A DNA stretch of 50,672 nt from Thermohalobaculum sediminis (GTDB lineage: Bacteria; Pseudomonadota; Alphaproteobacteria; Rhodobacterales; Rhodobacteraceae): positions 1 to 50,672 of the forward strand of contig NZ_JAMFKN010000014.1 of assembly GCF_023487995.1 (NCBI RefSeq). Reading direction: 5' to 3'. The notes under the pieces are model-generated. The model saw only the letters and a list, made by a program, of their open reading frames with translations. It ran no database searches and was not told the DNA's origin. The translations under genes were made by a program, and so were the position numbers. Below, piece after piece: positions 1 to 8,807 of the stretch. How positions within the stretch are numbered: position 1 is the stretch's first letter; each line of letters opens with the position of its first letter.

Positions 1-46
1 GGAAAGCATCGTCCGGATGGACCGAAGGCCGACCATGAACTAACAA

Positions 47-1093
47 TCACCGTGGACCAATCAAGTTGGGCTGCTCACCGGACAGGAGCGCGAGCAGACG
101 GCCGTCCCGCTCGACGAGCCGAAGCGCAGCCTCGTAGGCGCGCAGGAGCTCCGTGCGGTCGTGACGCGCGATGCTCGCCCACAATGCCCAGAGGGCCTCG
201 TCCGCATTCGTGCAGGGCTGGCACGCGATCGCCGCGACCAGATCCGCCGGAGGCTCGATCTGCGCCATGTCGAAGATCTCGGCGGCCAGATGCCGCTCCC
301 TCGAGCCGAGCGCTGCCGCATCCTCCGCCGCTGCGCGGGCGAGGCGCTGCGCCGCCGCGCCTTGCCCCTGAAGGGTCAGAATGCGCACGAGGGCGAGGCG
401 CGCCGCCAGCCTGTCGGGCCGAAGCTCGAGGCACCGCTCCAGCGCCCGTTGCGCGCTGGCGATGTCGCCGAGCCGCTCGCTCACCGTCGCGCGCAGATGC
501 AGGAGGCCCGCGTTCTCCGGGCATGTCGTGCCCGCCAACTCGGCGAGGGCCGAGGTCGACTCGAAATCGCCCGACTCCATGCCTGCCGAAATCAGCAGGC
601 GCAGGGGCTCGGGCTTGCGGGGAAACCGGTCATGCGCGATCCGGGCGAGGCGGGCCGCCGTCGCTAGATCGCCTCGCTGGAGATGCAGGCTCGCGCGCAG
701 GCAGAGGTTGCGGAGCGGCTCGCGGCCCGGCCGTTCGGGGCCGAGGATGGCGATGGCCCGATCTGGCTCGCCTCGGGACTGACGGATCGATGCCAGGAGC
801 CAGCGGTGGCGCGCCACCGAAGGGTCGGCCGCGAGCGCCCTGGCGGCGGCCTCCGCCGCGCCGACCGTGTCGCCTCGCGCCCATGCGAGCGCCGCGAGGA
901 CGTGCAGGAGTGTGTCGTCCGACGGCCGAAGCCGCAGCAGCGCTCGCGCGGCAAGCTCGGCAATGCCGGGGCGCGACGCTGACAGCAGCGCCCGGACCAG
1001 GCGATGGCCGCGGTGGCGTGCTTCGGCGAGGATGCCGAGCGCCAACTTGCGCCGATGCCCGGAGTGGTCGCTCGCCTTCATGCGTCCTGCCAT
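47..1093 (-). CDS. TPR-repeat protein of unknown role
   Basis: The 348-residue product is almost entirely amphipathic helix pairs with the spacing of tetratricopeptide repeats; the pattern of small residues and an acidic/proline turn (for example around LAADPSVARHRW and LELRPDRLAAR) recurs about every 34 residues. It has no signal peptide, membrane segment or catalytic motif, so a cytoplasmic protein-protein interaction scaffold is the most that can be said. An alternative ATG at 1081 (MKASD) has an AGGA just upstream and may be the true start. The gene is complete; the 46 bases to its left hold no recognisable feature. It is transcribed away from acs and shares the upstream spacer with it. 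Function is inferred only from the repeat class. Confidence 0.72.
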   Translation of the reverse strand: MAGRMKASDHSGHRRKLALGILAEARHRGHRLVRALLSASRPGIAELAARALLRLRPSDDTLLHVLAALAWARGDTVGAAEAAARALAADPSVARHRWLLASIRQSRGEPDRAIAILGPERPGREPLRNLCLRASLHLQRGDLATAARLARIAHDRFPRKPEPLRLLISAGMESGDFESTSALAELAGTTCPENAGLLHLRATVSERLGDIASAQRALERCLELRPDRLAARLALVRILTLQGQGAAAQRLARAAAEDAAALGSRERHLAAEIFDMAQIEPPADLVAAIACQPCTNADEALWALWASIARHDRTELLRAYEAALRLVERDGRLLALLSGEQPNLIGPR

Positions 1094-1438
1094 GTGCTGT
1101 CTGACGGGCCCGGTCCCAACGTCACCCGCCGCAGTTTACCGAGACGGCGCTCGGGACGTGCCTGCGGCCCCTCCGCCCGGCACGACTAGGGTTCAGGGGG
1201 GGGGCTCGCTGGAGCCAGAATCACCCAGAAAGCAACGGACTTGCAAGGCCTCCCGCCCCGCAATGCGCGAATCGTGGCCGCATTGCGGCCCCGCCGTCCG
1301 GGGAGCCGGGCGCGGCATCTTGTCCGTGACGGGCCTATCGCCCCCGCCAGCACCGCATCGCCGGGTCGCGTGGCACAGAAGCCCGGAGGGCGGCATGCCG
1401 GCGGAACGCGCTGAAAACCATCGGGAAACGCCCGGGAT
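1094..1438. other. Long intergenic spacer, no gene seen
   Basis: This is the GC-rich half of the 532-base gap between the divergent TPR gene and acs. I see no open frame with credible coding character and no tRNA. It includes a run of ten or so G residues near 1195-1204. The regulatory-looking part of the gap lies to the right, at 1439-1507. Confidence 0.5.
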
Positions 1439-1507
1439 GTCAATTATTGACGATAATGCTGAAGATGCATGGAAGAAATTGACAATTTTTTCCGTAGATT
1501 TCAATTG
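1439..1507 (+). promoter_or_regulatory. AT-rich palindrome cluster upstream of acs
   Basis: In a very GC-rich setting this stretch is AT-rich and carries two perfect 13-base inverted repeats: GTCAAT-T-ATTGAC at 1439-1451 and AAATTG-A-CAATTT at 1476-1488, with a third CAATTG at 1502-1507. All share a CAAT/ATTG core. Centres of the first two are 37 bases apart. They sit 120-190 bases before the acs start, where an acetate-responsive activator or repressor would be expected to bind. TTGACA at 1479-1484 could double as a -35 element, but no convincing -10 follows at 16-18 bases. The binding protein is unknown. Confidence 0.5.
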
Positions 1508-1625
1508 ATTACACGCCGCTTAACCTGTGTTAGAAAATTGCGAAGCAACGCCGCCTCGGGCAGGAACCGATCCCCGTCCGACGGCAGGCGCATAGGGGAT
1601 GCGGAACTGTCTGGGAGGATTCGCG

Positions 1626-3569
<1,944 letters not shown>

Positions 3570-3577
3570 CTCTGCCT

Positions 3578-3600
3578 GCGGGCGGGCCTGTCCCGCCCGC
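3578..3600 (+). terminator. Hairpin just after acs, without U-tract
   Basis: A perfect 9-base stem (GCGGGCGGG / CCCGCCCGC) with a 5-base loop begins 8 bases after the acs stop codon. No T-run follows, so it may be a processing or attenuation hairpin rather than a true intrinsic terminator. The rest of the spacer to 3791 shows nothing else clear. Confidence 0.45.
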
Positions 3601-3791
3601 CTCGCGCTCCGGTCGGAGATGCCGGGGCGGAAGCGAAACGGCGATGGGCGCGCAAGGCGCCCGCTGCCCAACAGCAAGAACGATGCGGGGGCACGGCGAC
3701 CGACAAGAACCCGGAGCATCGCTGGGGAGCCATTGCGGCAGCCCGACCCCCTTAAGGGCGTTCGGGTGACTGTAGGAGAGGAAATGGAACG

Positions 3792-4052
3792 ATGAACGAC
3801 AAGGAATCTGGGCTCGCCTACTGGCGCAGCAACATCGCCTACGTGAAGGTCTCGCTCGTGATCTGGGCGCTGGTCTCGTTCGGATTTGGAATTCTGCTTC
3901 GGCCGATGCTCAGCGTAATCCCGGTCGGCGGGACGGATCTGGGCTTCTGGTTCGCCCAGCAGGGATCGATCCTGGTCTTTCTCGCGCTCATCTTCGTCTA
4001 CGCGACGATGATGAATACGCTCGATCGCAAGCACGGCGTCCACGAAGACTGA
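3792..4052 (+). CDS. DUF4212 small subunit of sodium/solute symporter
   Basis: An 86-residue inner-membrane protein with two hydrophobic segments (about residues 19-40 and 53-72) joined by a short loop with PVGGTD, matching the DUF4212 (small subunit, YjcH-like) family. Such proteins are encoded directly before an SSS-family transporter, as here, with a 16-base gap, and are thought to form part of the transporter complex. A purine-rich GGAGAGGAAA lies upstream of the ATG. Being separated from acs by about 220 bases, it may have its own promoter. Confidence 0.9.
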   Translation: MNDKESGLAYWRSNIAYVKVSLVIWALVSFGFGILLRPMLSVIPVGGTDLGFWFAQQGSILVFLALIFVYATMMNTLDRKHGVHED

Positions 4053-4068
4053 GCGCCCGGGGGGTATC

Positions 4069-5856
4069 ATGGACCAGCAAACACTCAACTTCATCTTCGT
4101 GGGCGCGACCTTCGCGCTCTACATCGGCATCGCCTTCTGGGCGCGGGCCGCGACGACGGGGGAGTTCTATGCCGCAGGCCGGGGCGTGCACCCGATCACG
4201 AACGGCATGGCGACGGCCGCCGACTGGATGTCGGCCGCGTCCTTCATCTCGATGGCGGGACTGATCGCCTTCGTGGGCTACGACAACTCGTCGTTCCTGA
4301 TGGGCTGGACCGGCGGCTACGTGCTGCTGGCGATGCTGCTTGCGCCTTACCTGCGCAAGTTCGGCAAGTACACCGTGCCCGAATTCGTCGGTGACCGCTT
4401 CTACTCGACGACGGCGCGCATGGTGGCGGTGATCTGCCTCATCGTCGCGTCGGTGACCTATGTCATCGGGCAGATGACCGGCGTCGGCGTGACCTTCGCC
4501 CGCTTCCTCGAGGTGGACAGCGCAACCGGCCTCTACATCGGCGCGGTCGTCGTGTTCTTCTACGCGGTGCTCGGCGGCATGAAGGGCATCACCTACACGC
4601 AGGTGGCGCAGTATGTCGTGCTGATCACGGCCTACACGATCCCGGCGATCTTCATCTCGCTCGAGCTCACCGGAAACTTCCTGCCGCAGATGGGCCTGTT
4701 CGGCACGCATCAGGCCTCGGGCACGCCGCTGCTCGTCCGGCTCGACCAGGTGCTGGCCGATATCGGCTTCGCCAGCTACACCGGCCATCACACCAACACC
4801 CTGAACATGGTCCTGTTCACGCTGTCGCTGATGATCGGCACGGCGGGCCTGCCGCACGTGATCGTGCGCTTCTTCACCGTGCCCAAGGTCGCGGATGCGC
4901 GCTGGTCGGCCGGCTGGGCGCTGGTGTTCATCGCGCTGCTCTACACCGTCGCTCCGGCGGTGGGTGCCATGGCGCGGCTCAACATCGTCGACACGATCTA
5001 TCCGAACGGCGTGCAGGGCGAGTCGCTGTCGTACGAAGACATGAAGTCCAAGCCCGAATACGCGTGGATGGTGAACTGGGAGAAGACCGGCCTCTTGAAG
5101 TTCGAGGACAAGAACGGCGACGGCAAGATCCAGTATTACAACGAGAAGAGCGACAAGATGACGGCGCTGGCGGCCGAGAAGGGCTGGCAGGGCAACGAAC
5201 TGGTCAAGTTCGACCGTGACATCCTTGTTCTGGCGAACCCGGAAATCGCGAACCTGCCGGGCTGGGTCATCGCCATCGTCGCGGCCGGTGGCCTCGCGGC
5301 GGCGCTCTCGACGGCGGCGGGCCTTCTGCTCGCGATCTCGTCGGCGATCAGCCACGACCTGATCAAGGGCGCGATCAATCCGAACATCTCGGAGAAGGGC
5401 GAGCTTCTGGCCGCGCGCATCTCGATGGCGGTGGCCATCGCCGTCGCGACCTGGCTGGGCCTCAATCCTCCGGGATTCGCGGCGCAGACCGTGGCGCTCG
5501 CCTTCGGTATCGCTGCGGCCTCGATCTTCCCCGCGCTGATGATGGGCATCTTCTCGACGCGCATCAACAATTCGGGTGCGATCGCGGGCATGCTGTCGGG
5601 CCTGATCTTCACGGTGGTGTACATCTTCATCTTCAAGGGCTGGTTCTTTATCCCCGGCACCAACTGGCTGCCCGACACCGCCGACAACTGGCTGTTCGGC
5701 ATCTCGCCGCTGTCGATCGGCTCGGTCGGTGCGGGCATCAACTTCCTGGTCGCCTACTTCGTCAGCCGCGCGACGGCCGACGTGCCCGAGGAGATCAGGG
5801 AGCTGGTCGAGAGCATCCGCATCCCGCGCGGTGCGGGCCAGGCGACCGACCACTGA
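4069..5856 (+). CDS. SSS-family sodium:solute symporter, large subunit
   Basis: A 595-residue polytopic membrane protein (about 13 helices) of the solute:sodium symporter family, in the ActP-like branch that pairs with DUF4212 proteins. The N-terminal GEFYAAGRGVHPITNGMA and DWMSAASFISMAG motifs are typical. Substrate is probably acetate or another short monocarboxylate because of the adjoining acs; this is inference from context. Between helices near residues 330-385 lies a charged extramembrane loop that includes DKNGDGKIQYYN (347-358), a close match to an EF-hand calcium loop. The start ATG follows a GGGGGG ribosome site. Two strong hairpins follow the stop codon. Confidence 0.92.
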   Translation: MDQQTLNFIFVGATFALYIGIAFWARAATTGEFYAAGRGVHPITNGMATAADWMSAASFISMAGLIAFVGYDNSSFLMGWTGGYVLLAMLLAPYLRKFGKYTVPEFVGDRFYSTTARMVAVICLIVASVTYVIGQMTGVGVTFARFLEVDSATGLYIGAVVVFFYAVLGGMKGITYTQVAQYVVLITAYTIPAIFISLELTGNFLPQMGLFGTHQASGTPLLVRLDQVLADIGFASYTGHHTNTLNMVLFTLSLMIGTAGLPHVIVRFFTVPKVADARWSAGWALVFIALLYTVAPAVGAMARLNIVDTIYPNGVQGESLSYEDMKSKPEYAWMVNWEKTGLLKFEDKNGDGKIQYYNEKSDKMTALAAEKGWQGNELVKFDRDILVLANPEIANLPGWVIAIVAAGGLAAALSTAAGLLLAISSAISHDLIKGAINPNISEKGELLAARISMAVAIAVATWLGLNPPGFAAQTVALAFGIAAASIFPALMMGIFSTRINNSGAIAGMLSGLIFTVVYIFIFKGWFFIPGTNWLPDTADNWLFGISPLSIGSVGAGINFLVAYFVSRATADVPEEIRELVESIRIPRGAGQATDH

Positions 5857-5869
5857 ACGGCTCGGCTCG

Positions 5870-5895
5870 TGCCCGGCGCGCCACTGCGCCGGGCA
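5870..5895 (+). terminator. First of two tandem hairpins after symporter gene
   Basis: Perfect 10-base stem TGCCCGGCGC / GCGCCGGGCA with a 6-base loop, 14 bases after the symporter stop. No T-run follows, so a role in 3'-end stability or attenuation is as likely as termination. Confidence 0.5.
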
Positions 5896-5910
5896 TGAGG
5901 GACGGAAATC

Positions 5911-5937
5911 GCGGGCGGCGGTCCTGCCGCCGCCCGC
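5911..5937 (+). terminator. Second tandem hairpin before DUF294 gene
   Basis: Perfect 11-base stem GCGGGCGGCGG / CCGCCGCCCGC with a 5-base loop, 16 bases after the first hairpin and 30 bases before the next start codon. The pair fills most of this spacer and probably lowers read-through from the transporter genes into the regulatory genes. Confidence 0.5.
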
Positions 5938-5967
5938 AGCACTCCCAAGAAAGTCAGGGGCCCGCGC

Positions 5968-7812
5968 ATGTCCTTCACACAGGAACGGATCGAGCGGTTT
6001 CTGGCGGCCCACCACCCTTTCGATGCGCTCTCGGCCGATCTGATCGCCGATTGCGCGCGGGCGGCAACGCAGCGCACGGTCACCGCGGGCGAGACGATCT
6101 ATGCCGCGGGCGACACGCTCCCCGGTCTCTTCCTCGTGCTGCGCGGCGCCGTCGAACTCACCACACCTGACGGGACCGCGATTTCGGTCCGCCACACCGG
6201 CGAGATCTTCGCCCGGCGCGGCCTCACGGGCGACGGCACCGCGCCGGACACCGCGAAGGCGCGCGAGCACTGCGACCTCCTGATCCTGCCCGTCGCGGAT
6301 TTCCGCCGGATGCTCGACGCCTCGGACCAGTTCCGCGCCTTCTTCGAGCGCATCCGCGTGCGCGTGGCGGCCGCGCGAAACGGCCGTGGCGACGGCGAGC
6401 TCACCACCCTTCCCGTCCGCGCGCTGATGACGGCGCAGCCGGTCACGGTGCCGTCCGGCACGGCGGTGCGCGACGCCGCCCGGGTCATGTCCGAACGTCA
6501 CATCTCCTGCGTCCTCGTGGCCGAGCCGGAGGGCGCGCTCGAGGGGATCCTCACGACGGGCGACCTCACAGGGCGCGTCCTCGCTCGCGGTCTGCCGCCC
6601 GAGACGCCAGTGCGCGAGGTCATGACGCGCACGCCCCTCAACCTCTCGCCCGATGCGCTCGGCTTCGACGCATTCCTGACCATGGCCGAGCGCCATATCG
6701 GCCACCTTCCGGTGACCGAGGACGGCCGTCCCGTCGGGATCATCACGCGGACCAACCTGGTGAACCGCCAGACCGTCTCGTCGATCTACATGGTGAGCGA
6801 GATCGCCCGCGCCGAAACCGTGGGGCGGCTGGCCGAGACCGTGGGCGCGATCCCGCAGCTTCTTGCGCAACTTGTCGGCGGCGGGGCCGAGCCGCATGTG
6901 GTGACGCGCCTGGTCACCGATGTGGGCGACGCGGTGACGCGGCGGCTTCTGGTGATGGCCGAGCGCGAGCTTGGCCCGGCGCCCCGCCCGTGGCTGTGGC
7001 TTGCCTGCGGCAGCCAGGGTCGGCGCGAGCAGACCGGCGTCTCGGACCAGGACAACTGCCTCATCCTCGACGACGCGGCGACCGAGGCCGACGATGACTA
7101 TTTCGCGGCCTTCGCAAAATTCGTTTCGGACGGGCTCGACGCCTGCGGCTATTACTACTGCCCCGGCGAGATGATGGCGACCAATCCGCGATGGCGCCAG
7201 CCGGTGCGGGTCTGGCGGCAGTATTTCGACGGGTGGATCCGCAAGCCCGACCCGATGGCACAGATGCTGGCCTCGGTCATGTTCGACCTGCGGCCGATCG
7301 CGGGGACGCGCGCGCTGTTCGACGGGCTGCAGGCCGAGACGCTGGCGCGCGCGCGGGCGAACTCGATCTTCGTCGCGCACATGATCTCGAACTCGCTCAA
7401 GCACACGCCGCCGCTCGGGCTGTTCCGCGGCTTCGCCCTGATCCGGTCGGGCGAGCACAAGGACACCGTCGATCTCAAGCTCAACGGTGTCGTGCCGGTC
7501 GTCGATCTCGGCCGCATCTACGCGCTGATCGGCGCGCTCGAGCCGGTCAACACGCGCGAGCGCCTGATCGCGGCGCGCGAGGCCGGGGTGCTTTCGGACT
7601 CCGGGGCGCACGACCTCCTGGATGCCTACGATCTGATCGCGGGCATCCGCCTCGAGCATCAGGCGCGGCAGGTGCGCGAGGGCCGCAAGCCCGACAACTT
7701 CATGGCGCCCGCGACGCTCTCCGAGCTCGAGCGCGGGCATCTCAAGGATGCCTTCATGGTGATCAAGACGATGCAGTCGGCGCTTGCCCACAGCCGCGGC
7801 GCGCCGGGCTGA
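5968..7812 (+). CDS. cNMP-binding/CBS/DUF294 nucleotidyltransferase-like protein
   Basis: A 614-residue cytoplasmic protein with four parts: a cyclic-nucleotide-binding-like beta-barrel (about 1-130), a CBS pair (about 145-265), a DUF294 nucleotidyltransferase-like domain, and a helical DUF294 C-terminal domain (about 450-600). The nucleotidyltransferase signature is intact: GSQGRREQ from residue 348 and SDQD with aspartates D360 and D362. This architecture resembles GlnD-like regulators and suggests that adenine nucleotide or cNMP sensing controls a nucleotidyl transfer to an unknown partner. DUF294 proteins are recurrently found next to ActP-type symporters in proteobacteria. The ribosome site is weak, and two hairpins precede it, so expression may be partly independent of the transporter. 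Confidence 0.9.
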   Translation: MSFTQERIERFLAAHHPFDALSADLIADCARAATQRTVTAGETIYAAGDTLPGLFLVLRGAVELTTPDGTAISVRHTGEIFARRGLTGDGTAPDTAKAREHCDLLILPVADFRRMLDASDQFRAFFERIRVRVAAARNGRGDGELTTLPVRALMTAQPVTVPSGTAVRDAARVMSERHISCVLVAEPEGALEGILTTGDLTGRVLARGLPPETPVREVMTRTPLNLSPDALGFDAFLTMAERHIGHLPVTEDGRPVGIITRTNLVNRQTVSSIYMVSEIARAETVGRLAETVGAIPQLLAQLVGGGAEPHVVTRLVTDVGDAVTRRLLVMAERELGPAPRPWLWLACGSQGRREQTGVSDQDNCLILDDAATEADDDYFAAFAKFVSDGLDACGYYYCPGEMMATNPRWRQPVRVWRQYFDGWIRKPDPMAQMLASVMFDLRPIAGTRALFDGLQAETLARARANSIFVAHMISNSLKHTPPLGLFRGFALIRSGEHKDTVDLKLNGVVPVVDLGRIYALIGALEPVNTRERLIAAREAGVLSDSGAHDLLDAYDLIAGIRLEHQARQVREGRKPDNFMAPATLSELERGHLKDAFMVIKTMQSALAHSRGAPG

Positions 7813-7843
7813 AAGGCACGGGTCGGTCGGGACAGGGAACGGG

Positions 7844-8368
7844 ATGCTCTACACTCTCCTCGGTGCGGTATCGGTCTCGGCGGTGTCGGCGCTGCTGGTC
7901 TTTCTTGTCCGGCGGCATTTCTGGCACGGCATGCCGCGCTGGATCATGCCGGCGACGGCGGGCCTCGCGATGATCGGCTTCTCGATCTGGAACAGCTACG
8001 CCTGGTATGGCCGCATCACCTCGCATCTGGCGGATGGCGTGGTGGTCGCCGCGACCTTCCCCACGCGCAGCCCGATCGAGCCCTGGACCTACATGTTCCC
8101 GCGCGTGCAGCACTTCATCGCGGTCAACATGGCCGGCCGCGCGCGGCTCGCGGACCGGCCGGACCTCGTCGTCGCCGAGGTCATCGAGTTCCAGCAGTTC
8201 CGCAACGTCGTCCGGACCGTCCATCTCTTCGATTGCCGCGGCCGCCGGATGGGCCGGCTCCCGGCCGAGGAGCCGCGTTTCGACGATGCGGGCGATATCA
8301 CCGGGATCGACTGGGCCGCGCCTTCGGCCGGCGCGCCGCTGGTCGCCACCGTCTGCGGCAGCGTCTGA
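7844..8368 (+). CDS. Membrane-anchored protein of unknown function
   Basis: A 174-residue protein; I choose the ATG at 7844 because it follows AGGGAACGGG, while the upstream in-frame extension overlaps the DUF294 gene. Two hydrophobic segments (about 5-24 and 33-50) are followed by a soluble domain of about 120 residues rich in aromatic and charged residues, containing WNSYAWYGR near the membrane boundary and a single FDCRGRRMG motif. I do not recognise the family. Position between the DUF294 gene and the receiver gene, all on the same strand with gaps of about 30 bases, suggests it belongs to the same signalling unit. It could be a periplasmic or cytoplasmic-face sensor or an accessory of the symporter. 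Confidence 0.8.
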   Translation: MLYTLLGAVSVSAVSALLVFLVRRHFWHGMPRWIMPATAGLAMIGFSIWNSYAWYGRITSHLADGVVVAATFPTRSPIEPWTYMFPRVQHFIAVNMAGRARLADRPDLVVAEVIEFQQFRNVVRTVHLFDCRGRRMGRLPAEEPRFDDAGDITGIDWAAPSAGAPLVATVCGSV

Positions 8369-8402
8369 GGGAAGGGCTCGCACGGCGAGAGGAGACAGCA
8401 CC

Positions 8403-8807
8403 ATGGCCCGCAGCGTTCTGATCGTCGAGGACCAGGACAGCATGGCGCTGGTGCTCGAGCATCTGGTCCGCCGCGAGGGTTGCGAGCCCGGTGTCGCGCG
8501 CGACTGCGCCACCGCGCTCGAGGCGATCGCCGCCGCGGCCCCCGACCTCGTGCTGATCGATGCCGACATCGAGGAACGCTCGGGCCTCGATCTCTGCCAG
8601 CGGCTGCGCGCCGATCCCGGCCTCGTGGGGCTCAGGGTCCTCGTGATCAGCGCGCGTTGCGCCCGTCTCGATGTCGAGCGCGCCTTCGCGCTGGGTGCGG
8701 ACGCGTTCCTGCCGAAGCCCTTCGCCATCTCGGACCTCGGTGCCACGCTGCGCGCGCTGCTCGAGCCCGATGCGCCGCCGCAGGCCCCGGAGGCACGCCA
8801 TGGCTGA
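8403..8807 (+). CDS. Stand-alone response-regulator receiver protein
   Basis: A 134-residue single-domain CheY-like receiver. The acidic pair (E9, D10), the phosphoacceptor D53 in LVLIDAD, the conserved serine in VISAR and the lysine in FLPKPF are all present, so phosphorylation should be possible. There is no output domain, so it must act by protein contact. The gene overlaps the start of the next one by 8 bases (ATGGCTGA), which implies translational coupling to the sensor-exonuclease. The phosphodonor is not obvious, because the neighbouring sensor lacks the kinase histidine. Confidence 0.92.
   Translation: MARSVLIVEDQDSMALVLEHLVRREGCEPGVARDCATALEAIAAAAPDLVLIDADIEERSGLDLCQRLRADPGLVGLRVLVISARCARLDVERAFALGADAFLPKPFAISDLGATLRALLEPDAPPQAPEARHG

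Noticed and set aside
1479-1507. TTGACA as a sigma-70 promoter for acs
   Set aside because: No acceptable -10 at the right distance; the sequence is better explained as part of a palindrome.
1599-1625. Upstream ATG for acs
   Set aside because: No ribosome site before it; the GGGAGGA site serves the ATG at 1626.
3988-7791. A 1267-codon open frame on the minus strand
   Set aside because: Antisense to the symporter and DUF294 genes; no recognisable motif and arginine/histidine-rich as expected for a shadow frame.
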